From contig CAIQJD010000011.1 of the NCBI GenBank assembly GCA_903872005.1, positions 1 through 5,208 on the forward strand: a stretch of DNA of 5,208 bases, given 5' to 3'. The notes under the pieces were generated by a model. It searched no databases, was not told the origin of the DNA, and was given only the letters and a program-made list of their open reading frames with translations. A program made the position numbers and the translations under genes. Positions 1 through 5,208 of the stretch are shown piece after piece (positions within the stretch are counted from its first letter, which is position 1; each line of letters opens with the position of its first letter). This stretch comes from an uncultured bacterium (GTDB taxonomy: Bacteria; Chloroflexota; Anaerolineae; JACIWP01).

Positions 1-1
1 C

Positions 2-1087
2 TACGCGCCGGATTTCTTCGCGTTTGTCTTCATGGCGCTGGATCCGGTGCAGCATCAGTTCTTTCACCTGCTGAATTTCGAGGAGACGCTGCCGCCGGCG
101 CAGATGGAACAACGGGCCGCGATCCTCAACGTATATCGGGCAGTAGATCAGGGCATCGGGGAACTGTGCGACGCGTTGGGAGATGACGCGCTGGTCTTCA
201 TCATGTCCGATCATGGCTTTGGGCCCCTGGATGGGTTCCTGCATTTGAACAACTGGCTTCTGGCGCATGGGTACCTGGCGCTGAAACGTGACCCGGAGAC
301 GTGGCTGAGGCGGATGCTGTTTCGCGCCGGCCTGACGCCGGAGAACGTATATCGCACGTTGCGTTCCTGGGGCCTGGATTTGCGGCAGAAGGCTAATCGC
401 GGGCAATCGTACAAGCGGCTGCGACGTTACTTCCTCTCGTTTGCCAACGTGGATTGGAGCCGCACGCGCGCATACGCGCTGGGGCATATTGGGCAGGTCT
501 TCATCAATCTGAAAGGCCGGCAGCCGCAGGGCGTCGTCGCGCCGGGGCAAGAGTACGATGAGCTGCTCGGACAATTGAGCGCAGAGTTGCTGGCATTGCA
601 GACGCCGGGGTCGGGCCGCCCGTTGATCGCGCGAGTCTATCGGCAGGGAGAAGTGTATCACGGGGGGTGTTTGGACGATCTGCCCGATCTGGTGCTGGAG
701 CCGACCGATTTCCGCTATGTGGCCTTTGGCGAGTCGGAGTTTGCGTCGAACAAGGTGGTCGCTCCGACGTTCGGTCATACCGGGCATCACCGAATGAATG
801 GGACGTTCGTGGCGGCCGGGCCGGGGGTGCGCGCCGGCCGTGCGGAGGGAGTGAGTCTGGTAGACTTGGCTCCAACGATCTTGAGCGCCCTGGGATGCCC
901 GATTCCTGTGGAGATGGATGGGAAGGCGCTGCGTTCTGTCTTCAGCGAGGGAGCGTTGGCGCAGGGGGGCGCGGTCTTCTCGTCGGCGACTGGGGCTGTG
1001 GAGCAGGAACATGACGACAGCCCGTATTCGGCGCAGGAAGAGGAGGAGATACGATGCCGGCTGGAGAATCTGGGCTACATCGCCTGA
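2..1087 (+). CDS. Alkaline-phosphatase-superfamily phosphodiesterase/phosphatase, 3' part (5' end outside window)
   Basis: This is a metal-dependent phosphoester hydrolase or transferase of the alkaline phosphatase superfamily (type I phosphodiesterase/nucleotide pyrophosphatase type, Pfam Phosphodiest). The frame is open to the left edge, and the residues before the first ATG (YAPDFFAFVF, from base 2) fit the family, so the ATG at 32 is an internal Met and the true start lies upstream. Numbering from that Met, three family metal-site motifs are visible: D4-P-V-Q-H8 (41-55), S-D60-H61-G (from 206) and G-H-H253-R-M-N-G (near 788). By family knowledge these supply the Asp/His, Asp-His and final His ligands of a two-metal site. 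The first Asp ligand and the Thr/Ser nucleophile would be upstream of the window. Residues 85-240 form an insert between the metal motifs. The C-terminus is an acidic linker ending EEEEIRCRLENLGYIA, typical of this subfamily. No transmembrane segment is seen in this part. It leads an apparent operon of glycosyltransferases, suggesting a role in envelope glycan or lipid metabolism. The substrate is unknown. Family call is secure; specificity is not. Confidence 0.8.
   Translation, partial: YAPDFFAFVFMALDPVQHQFFHLLNFEETLPPAQMEQRAAILNVYRAVDQGIGELCDALGDDALVFIMSDHGFGPLDGFLHLNNWLLAHGYLALKRDPETWLRRMLFRAGLTPENVYRTLRSWGLDLRQKANRGQSYKRLRRYFLSFANVDWSRTRAYALGHIGQVFINLKGRQPQGVVAPGQEYDELLGQLSAELLALQTPGSGRPLIARVYRQGEVYHGGCLDDLPDLVLEPTDFRYVAFGESEFASNKVVAPTFGHTGHHRMNGTFVAAGPGVRAGRAEGVSLVDLAPTILSALGCPIPVEMDGKALRSVFSEGALAQGGAVFSSATGAVEQEHDDSPYSAQEEEEIRCRLENLGYIA
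1041..1046 (+). promoter_or_regulatory. Shine-Dalgarno site for GT-C copy A, inside the upstream gene
   Basis: A perfect AGGAGG sits 7 nt before the ATG at 1054. It lies inside the coding sequence of the upstream phosphodiesterase, in the codons for its terminal Glu run, so one purine-rich stretch both encodes the acidic tail and recruits ribosomes for the next gene. It fixes the start of copy A at 1054 and implies translational coupling across the 34-nt overlap. Confidence 0.85.
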
Positions 1088-2670
1088 GCGGATTTTCCAC
1101 ATGGCTGGAGCGGCGCTGGCTCATCCTGGCCATCGCGCTGATGGTGGCCGGCATCTGCCTGGGGGCATTGTATCGCCCGGATCTTCAACGGCTGGATGGG
1201 GATGATAGCATCCAGATCTATTTGGCGCAGCGCGTGCTGGAAGGATCCCCCCCGTATGTGGCCGGTCTGTACGCCAAGACGCCGGCGACGCCGCTGTTGA
1301 CGGCGGCAGCGATGATGGTCGGGCGCGCCGCCGGCTTGAGCGACGTCTTGAGCGGCCGGTTGCTGTTTGTGGCGCTGGGGGGATTGTGCGTATTGGCGAT
1401 GGCCCTGGCGGGGACGGCGATCTTCGCCGGCAGGTCGCGCTCCCGAGGCGCTACGGCGGCGCTGGGCGGGCTGGCAGCGGCGGCGACTTTGCTGTCGTTC
1501 CGCGTCCTGTTCGTCTTTGCAGCGAAGGGGATGGAGCCAAAGCTGATTCTGGCGGCGTTTGGGTATCTGTCGCTCTGGCTGACGGCGCGCCGGCGGTGGG
1601 GTTGGGCGGGCACCTGTGCGGCGTTGGCCTTTCTGGCGTGGCAGCCGGCCGGCCTGTTCATGGCGGCGGTGTTGCTGGCGGCATTGTGCCAGGCCGGCGA
1701 GCCGCGACTGAGAGCGCTGGGACGCGTCGCGCTGGGGATGTGTGTCCCGTTGGCGGCGGTAGGTGGGTATCTGGGAGCGACGGGAGCGATGGCGGCGGCC
1801 TGGCGGCAGGCCGGGTTGGGGGCCTTGACCTTCGGCCGCGCTGCCGTCGAGGGAGGCAATCTGCTGCAACGGCTCATGAGCAATCCGATGACCATAGTCG
1901 CGCTGACGGCCACCTCTTTTCACCTGGCGCGACCGGTGTTTTTGGCGGGACTTCTCGGGTGGGTCGGATTGGGCGTGGTGGAGCCATTGCGGGTGAGCTT
2001 ATCGGCGAGGGCCGAGAGCAATTGGGCCGGCCGGTTGTGGGATGCTCTGCGCCGGCCGACGCAACTACCCGTTCTGGTCGTGGGCGCGGGATTTCTGGCA
2101 TTCAGCGCGCTAGATTTTCAGGGCGGGCCGGACTTTTTGCCTCTGATGCCGCTGGCCGGCCTGGGGATCGGGTGGTGGCTGGCGACGCTGAGCGATGTGG
2201 CGATAGGGCGTCGCTGGTGGGCGGCTACCCCGGTGATCGGGCTGGCCGTCTGCGCGGGTTTGGTCGGCCTGGGGGGGCTGCACTACGCACAGTCGCCGGT
2301 GCGCGCTCGCGCCTTGCAGACCCAGATTGAGGCGGCCGAGACGCTCTACGAGATCGTGGGCGAGGATGCTGAGGTACAGTTCTTCAATTGTCTGGGGCCA
2401 TTGGTATTCTACCGGCGGGCAAACGCGACCCGATTCTTGCACCTGGGGAGCAAGAGTCTGAATCTGATGACGCGCGAGGGGGGCGCTATGGGCGACCTTG
2501 CGGCGTTGATCGAGGCGCAGAAGATGCCGGCGGTGGTGTTCGATGGCGGAAGGTACGGGGATGCCCCCTTACAGGCGCTCATCGCCGAGCATTACGCGCC
2601 GGCGAACCTCAGGCTATCTGGCTGTCTGGGGGCGACTTCTACTGAGGTCTGGCGACGGACGGCGCCATAG
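1054..2670 (+). CDS. GT-C-fold membrane glycosyltransferase, ArnT/PMT_2-like (tandem copy A)
   Basis: A 538-aa polytopic membrane protein that I read as a GT-C glycosyltransferase, a class that uses polyprenyl-phosphate sugars and acts on the outer face of the cytoplasmic membrane. Order of parts: short cytoplasmic N-terminus; TM1 about 22-39; first outer loop about 40-90; further hydrophobic segments at about 101-126, 132-155, 163-178, 184-212, 221-244, 290-311, 337-353, 362-380 and 388-410; then a soluble C-terminal domain of about 125 residues. Loop 1 carries G-D50-D51-S followed by IQIYLAQRVLEG and YAK75TPATPLL, matching the family pattern of an acidic pair, A-x-x-x-L-x-G and a Lys-Pro motif; D50 is the likely catalytic Asp. 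Other blocks are GMEPK (159-163), FLAWQPAGL (193-201) and DFQGGPDFLPLMPLAG (354-369). The start is set by an AGGAGG at 1041; the gene overlaps the upstream one by 34 nt. Unlike copies B and C it has D51 rather than His, and it alone has seven-base C and G runs (1247-1253, 2271-2277). Donor and acceptor are unknown. A GT-C-like protein of other function is possible. Confidence 0.78.
   Translation: MPAGESGLHRLSGFSTWLERRWLILAIALMVAGICLGALYRPDLQRLDGDDSIQIYLAQRVLEGSPPYVAGLYAKTPATPLLTAAAMMVGRAAGLSDVLSGRLLFVALGGLCVLAMALAGTAIFAGRSRSRGATAALGGLAAAATLLSFRVLFVFAAKGMEPKLILAAFGYLSLWLTARRRWGWAGTCAALAFLAWQPAGLFMAAVLLAALCQAGEPRLRALGRVALGMCVPLAAVGGYLGATGAMAAAWRQAGLGALTFGRAAVEGGNLLQRLMSNPMTIVALTATSFHLARPVFLAGLLGWVGLGVVEPLRVSLSARAESNWAGRLWDALRRPTQLPVLVVGAGFLAFSALDFQGGPDFLPLMPLAGLGIGWWLATLSDVAIGRRWWAATPVIGLAVCAGLVGLGGLHYAQSPVRARALQTQIEAAETLYEIVGEDAEVQFFNCLGPLVFYRRANATRFLHLGSKSLNLMTREGGAMGDLAALIEAQKMPAVVFDGGRYGDAPLQALIAEHYAPANLRLSGCLGATSTEVWRRTAP
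1267..1292 (+). repeat. 26-bp direct repeat, copy 1 of 3 (in GT-C copy A)
   Basis: This 26-bp stretch, starting CTGTACGCC and ending GGCGACGCC, is identical at 1267-1292, 2913-2938 and 4586-4611. It encodes the first-loop motif LYAKTPATP, including third codon positions, in all three genes. Spacings are 1646 and 1673 bp, the period of the tandem gene array. Identity at silent sites shows recent common origin or continued exchange in this block. Confidence 0.9.
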
Positions 2671-2680
2671 GCGGAGAAGC

Positions 2681-2687
2681 GAGGTGA
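2681..2687 (+). promoter_or_regulatory. Shine-Dalgarno site for GT-C copy B
   Basis: GAGGTGA matches the anti-Shine-Dalgarno complement and lies 6 nt before the ATG at 2694, or 9 nt before the adjacent in-frame ATG at 2697. Either Met is acceptable and they differ by one residue. The 23-nt gap after the copy A stop holds this site and no visible terminator or promoter, so A and B should share a transcript. Confidence 0.75.
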
Positions 2688-2693
2688 GAGGGA

Positions 2694-4328
2694 ATGATGA
2701 CTTCTGCTGGCGAACCGCGGGTTCCTCCGTTGCGCCGGCTTGCTGAGCTACTGTCGCGCCACTTCATTGTCCTCGCGTGCGCTCTGATGATTGCCGGCGT
2801 GCATCTGACTATCTTTTATCGCCCCGATCTACAGCAGATGGAGGGTGACCACAGCATTCAGATCTATCTGGCGCAGCGCGCGCTGGATGGATCGCCGCCC
2901 TACGTAGCGGGGCTGTACGCCAAGACGCCGGCGACGCCCTTGCTGACGGCCGGAGCCATCGCGGTGGGGCGGCTGCTGTCGTTGAGCGACATCATGAGCG
3001 GGCGGCTGCTGTTCGTGGCGCTGGGCGGGCTGGGAGTGCTGGCGCTGTGTTTGGCCGGGGCAGGCATTTTCGTTGGTCGGACGTGGAGAGCGGGCGACGG
3101 CGGAGCGGCGGCCGGCGGGTTGATCGCCGGAGCGACGCTCCTTGCGTTCAGTCTGCTCTCGATATCGGCGGCCATGGGGATGGAGCCGAAGCTGATCCTG
3201 ATCGTCTTCGGATACCTCGCCGTCTGGTTGACGGCGCGGCGGCGCTGGGGATGGGCCGGGGCGTGCGCGACGATGGCGTTTCTGGCGTGGCAGCCGGCGG
3301 GATTGTTCCCGGTCGCGGTGGCGCTGGCCGCCGTATGCCAATCTGGGGAGGCGCGGCCGAAGGCGCTGGGGCGCGTCCTGTTGGGCGCATTGATCCCGTC
3401 GGCTGTGGTGGGTGTGTATCTCATGGCGACTGGGGCGCTGGGGCCGGCGTGGCGACAGGCCGGGCTGGGGGCGTTGAGCATCGGTCAGGTTGTGGTGGGC
3501 AAGGGAAGTCTTCTGTCGAGCTTCGGCGGCAATCTGGGACGCATCTACGGTAGGCTATCCGAGACGTATCTGGGGATGGCACGGCCGGTCTTCCTGACGG
3601 GTCTGGCGGGGTGGATTGGGCTGGCAGTAGTGGAGCCGCTGCGGGCGATGTTGCAGGAGAGGGACGGCGGACGGCGCTTGCGGCGGCTTTGGGAAGCGGT
3701 GCGCCGGCCGGCGCAACTGCCCATCATGGTGGTGGGCGCTGGGTTTCTGACATTCAGCGCCATAGATTTCCAGTCGGGGCCGGACTTCTTGCCGCTATTG
3801 CCGCTGGCCGGCCTGGGGATCGGGTGGTGGTGGCTGTTCTTGAGCGACTATCTGATGCCGCGTCGGTGGCTGAGCGTCAGGATTTGCGGCGGCCTGGTGG
3901 TGTGCGCGGCGCTGGCCGGCTTCGGGATGATCCAGCTTGTCAAGTCGCCGGCCCAGCCGGCGGCATTGCAGGCGCAGGTCAAAGCAGCCGCGGCATTGTA
4001 TGAGCTTGTGGGTGATGAGACGGACGTCCAGTTCTTTGGGTGTCTCGCTCCTCTAGTGATCTATCGGCGGCAGAACGTGATGCCGTACGTGATGTTGAAG
4101 ACGAAGCACCTGAATCTGATGGCGCGCGAGTTGGGCGATATCAGCGATCTGGCGGCGTTGGTCGAGCAGAATCAGACGCCGGCGCTGGTCCTGGCCGGTG
4201 TCAGCGCCGGCAACGAGAGGCTGGCAACACTTCTGGCAGCAAGCTATAGGCGTGTCTCGGTCAGCCTGGGAGTCTGCATGGACCGTGAAGCCTCGACGAT
4301 TTTGATACGAAAAGTCCCGGGGAGGTAG
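2694..4328 (+). CDS. GT-C-fold membrane glycosyltransferase, ArnT/PMT_2-like (tandem copy B)
   Basis: A 544-aa full-length paralogue of copy A with the same architecture: TM1 about 24-41, first outer loop about 42-92, a series of further hydrophobic segments to about residue 415, and a soluble C-terminal domain from about 416. Loop 1 reads G-D52-H53-S, then IQIYLAQRALDG and YAKTPATPLLTA; D52 aligns with the presumed catalytic Asp, but the second acidic position is His. GMEPK (162-166), FLAWQPAGL (196-204), WRQAGLGAL (253-261) and DFQSGPDFLPLLPLAGLGIG (358-377) are kept. It differs most from A in the N-terminal 20 residues, in the loop about 262-296 and in the C-terminal domain, although QFF-C-PLV-YRR (446-459) and LNLM-RE remain recognisable. 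The intact reading frame and conserved core argue against a decaying duplicate. Probably co-transcribed with its neighbours. The likely role is transfer of a sugar from a lipid-phosphate carrier in envelope glycan or glycolipid assembly, perhaps with a donor or acceptor different from A's; specificity is inference. Confidence 0.77.
   Translation: MMTSAGEPRVPPLRRLAELLSRHFIVLACALMIAGVHLTIFYRPDLQQMEGDHSIQIYLAQRALDGSPPYVAGLYAKTPATPLLTAGAIAVGRLLSLSDIMSGRLLFVALGGLGVLALCLAGAGIFVGRTWRAGDGGAAAGGLIAGATLLAFSLLSISAAMGMEPKLILIVFGYLAVWLTARRRWGWAGACATMAFLAWQPAGLFPVAVALAAVCQSGEARPKALGRVLLGALIPSAVVGVYLMATGALGPAWRQAGLGALSIGQVVVGKGSLLSSFGGNLGRIYGRLSETYLGMARPVFLTGLAGWIGLAVVEPLRAMLQERDGGRRLRRLWEAVRRPAQLPIMVVGAGFLTFSAIDFQSGPDFLPLLPLAGLGIGWWWLFLSDYLMPRRWLSVRICGGLVVCAALAGFGMIQLVKSPAQPAALQAQVKAAAALYELVGDETDVQFFGCLAPLVIYRRQNVMPYVMLKTKHLNLMARELGDISDLAALVEQNQTPALVLAGVSAGNERLATLLAASYRRVSVSLGVCMDREASTILIRKVPGR
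2847..2878 (+). repeat. 32-bp direct repeat shared by GT-C copies B and C (B member)
   Basis: Starting GACCACAGC and ending GGCGCAGCG, this 32-bp block is identical to 4520-4551 in copy C and encodes the catalytic-loop residues D-H-S-I-Q-I-Y-L-A-Q. The equivalent stretch of copy A (1201-1232) differs at five bases, two of which change His to Asp. Confidence 0.9.
2913..2938 (+). repeat. 26-bp direct repeat, copy 2 of 3 (in GT-C copy B)
   Basis: Identical to 1267-1292 and 4586-4611. Towards copy C the identity extends 6 bp further upstream, giving a 32-bp perfect match (2907-2938 with 4580-4611). Confidence 0.9.
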
Positions 4329-4372
4329 GTAGGAGAGGCATGGGGAGAGGACTGGAGAGGCGGGAAGATTGC
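4321..4372 (+). promoter_or_regulatory. Purine-rich leader of GT-C copy C with several Shine-Dalgarno-like motifs
   Basis: From the last codons of copy B through the 44-nt gap to copy C, the + strand is almost entirely purine. It contains GGAGG (4321-4325), AGGAG (4331-4335), GGAGAGG (4354-4360) and GGGAAG (4362-4367). The last two serve the preferred ATG at 4373 with spacings of about 12 and 5 nt. The AGGAG could serve an alternative in-frame ATG at 4340 with a short 4-nt spacing. No hairpin or T-run that would act as a terminator is visible, so the operon probably continues. Confidence 0.5.
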
Positions 4373-5208
4373 ATGGCAACAGCAGCGTCGGGAACTGATG
4401 GGTTGAACAGGCTCACTGCGTGGATGACACGGCGTTGGGTGATTGTGGTGATCGGGTTGGCAGTGCTTGGCGTAGGCGTGACGTGTCTATATCGTCCCGA
4501 TCTGCAGCGGATGGATGGCGACCACAGCATTCAGATCTATCTGGCGCAGCGGGCGTTGGATGGGGAGCCGCCCCACGTGGCGGGGCTGTACGCCAAGACG
4601 CCGGCGACGCCGTTGCTGACGGCCGGGGCCATCGCGGTGGGACGTTGGGTGTCCATCAGTGACATCATGAGCGGCCGGCTGTTGTTCGTGGCGTTGGGTG
4701 GGCTGTGCGTCCTGGCGGTTGGCCTGGCGGGGACGGCGGTCTTGGCTGGCCGGCCGTGGCGGCAAGGGGCCAACGGAGTGGCCATGGGCGGGCTGGCGGC
4801 GGCAGCAACTTTGCTGTCATTTCGCCTGTTGTCCATTTCGGCTGCCAGGGGGATGGAGCCGAAGCTCATTTTGGTGGCGTTTGGCTATCTGGCCGTGTGG
4901 TTGATGGCGCGGCGGCGTTGGTGCTGGGCCGGCGCGTGCGCGGCGATGGCGTTCCTGGCATGGCAGCCGGCGGGATTGTTTATGGTCGCGGTACTCCTCG
5001 CCGCGTTGTGCCAGAAGGGCGAGTCGCGGATGAAAGCGCTGGGACGTTCCGTCCTTGGGCTGTGCCTGCCATTGGCGGCCGTGGCGGCGTACTTGTGGGC
5101 AACGGGGGCGAGGGCGTCGGCGTGGCGGCAAGCCGGATTGGGAGCGTTGACGTTTGGTCAGGCTGCCGTCGGACGAGGCAATCTGGCTGGCCGGCTTTCA
5201 ACGAATCC
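4373..5208 (+). CDS. GT-C-fold membrane glycosyltransferase, ArnT/PMT_2-like (tandem copy C), 5' part, open at right edge
   Basis: The frame is open from ATG 4373 to the end of the window, giving 278 codons plus two bases with no stop. It begins MATAASGTDGLNRLTAWMTR. Loop 1 has G-D50-H51-S, IQIYLAQRALDG and YAKTPATPLLTA; later come GMEPK (160-164), FLAWQPAGL (194-202) and WRQAGLGAL (251-259). So it is a third GT-C paralogue covering TM1 through the mid-protein loop, with the C-terminal half outside the window. The start at 4373 places 39 residues before the shared Y-R-P-D, exactly as in copy A; an in-frame ATG at 4340 would add 11 charged residues and is less likely, though it also has an upstream AGGAG. 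Copy C is B-like in loop 1 and around LSISAA (153-158), but A-like in GGLAAAATLLSFR (139-151), AALCQ-GE and LTFG-AAV--GNL, a mosaic pattern. Function is as for copies A and B, with the same uncertainty about substrate. Confidence 0.75.
   Translation, partial: MATAASGTDGLNRLTAWMTRRWVIVVIGLAVLGVGVTCLYRPDLQRMDGDHSIQIYLAQRALDGEPPHVAGLYAKTPATPLLTAGAIAVGRWVSISDIMSGRLLFVALGGLCVLAVGLAGTAVLAGRPWRQGANGVAMGGLAAAATLLSFRLLSISAARGMEPKLILVAFGYLAVWLMARRRWCWAGACAAMAFLAWQPAGLFMVAVLLAALCQKGESRMKALGRSVLGLCLPLAAVAAYLWATGARASAWRQAGLGALTFGQAAVGRGNLAGRLSTN
4520..4551 (+). repeat. 32-bp direct repeat shared by GT-C copies B and C (C member)
   Basis: Perfect match of 2847-2878. Together with the later 32-bp match at 4580-4611 it makes the first-loop region of copy C much closer to B than to A at the DNA level. 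Confidence 0.9.
4586..4611 (+). repeat. 26-bp direct repeat, copy 3 of 3 (in GT-C copy C)
   Basis: Identical to 1267-1292 and 2913-2938. It is followed by G as in copy A, but preceded by sequence shared with copy B, so it lies at a boundary between A-like and B-like character. Confidence 0.9.

Noticed and set aside
32..34. ATG at 32 as the start of the AP-superfamily gene
   Set aside because: The frame is open to the window edge and the codons before it read family-like sequence; an N-terminal start here would also remove the nucleophile and first metal ligand required by the family.
1075..1923. Long open frame on the minus strand opposite copy A (282 codons), with similar minus-strand frames opposite copies B and C
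   Set aside because: Composition is Arg/Gln/Pro-rich with no recognisable motif, as expected from the antisense of GC-rich membrane-protein codons. They recur in each copy because the copies are homologous.
1386..2330. Long + strand open frame in another phase within copy A (314 codons)
   Set aside because: Gly/Arg-rich low-complexity translation, fully inside a gene with clear domain motifs in the correct frame; an out-of-frame artefact of high GC.
2671..2693. Promoter or terminator in the gap between copies A and B
   Set aside because: Only 23 nt, occupied by a Shine-Dalgarno site; no hairpin, T-run or -10/-35-like pair is visible.
4329..4372. A small leader peptide gene between copies B and C
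   Set aside because: The ATG at 4340 is in frame with copy C and has no stop before it, so it can only extend copy C, not form a separate peptide.
1054..5208. Triplication as an assembly or sequencing artefact
   Set aside because: The copies differ at many synonymous and non-synonymous positions and in their intergenic sequences, so they are real, diverged genes.
1054..5208. Mobile element or CRISPR explanation for the repeats
   Set aside because: The repeated blocks are in-frame coding segments of paralogous genes spaced about 1.65 kb apart; there is no transposase, terminal inverted repeat, target duplication or short regular spacer pattern.

Overview
The window is a dense, GC-rich (roughly two-thirds G+C by eye), one-directional stretch of bacterial DNA. 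It holds four protein genes, all on the + strand: the 3' part of an alkaline-phosphatase-superfamily gene, then three consecutive, clearly homologous genes for polytopic membrane proteins that look like GT-C-fold, lipid-phosphate-sugar-dependent glycosyltransferases (ArnT/PMT_2-like). The last of these runs off the right edge. No RNA gene, CRISPR array, insertion sequence, promoter or terminator could be supported. The style of the proteins (an AP-superfamily enzyme ending in an acidic 'E-E-E-x-x-x-L-x-x-L-G-Y' tail, and GT-C proteins with W-Q-P-A-G and G-P-D-F-L-P-L motifs) reminds me of Chloroflexota (Anaerolineae/Caldilineae-like) genomes. That taxonomic guess is inference only.

Layout: 2-1087 is the AP-superfamily metalloenzyme, whose 5' end lies upstream of the window. 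1054-2670 is GT-C copy A, 538 aa, overlapping the first gene by 34 nt with its ribosome-binding site inside that gene's tail. 2694-4328 is GT-C copy B, 544 aa, 23 nt downstream. 4373-5208 is GT-C copy C, 278 codons visible and open at the right edge, 44 nt after copy B. Gaps are only 23 and 44 nt, so the four genes very probably form one operon. No gene-free stretch exceeds 50 nt.

How they may work together: each GT-C copy would take a sugar from a polyprenyl-phosphate carrier and transfer it to an acceptor on the outer face of the membrane. The AP-superfamily enzyme would hydrolyse or transfer a phosphoester, plausibly in the same envelope-glycan or glycolipid pathway. The substrates cannot be read from sequence.

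The most notable feature is the tandem triplication itself. The three copies share nearly invariant blocks (first extracytoplasmic loop, G-M-E-P-K, W-Q-P-A-G, and in A and B G-P-D-F-L-P-L) but differ in the N-terminus, a mid-protein loop and, for A and B, the C-terminal domain. Copy C is a patchwork, B-like in some blocks and A-like in others, as expected if tandem copies exchange sequence by gene conversion.
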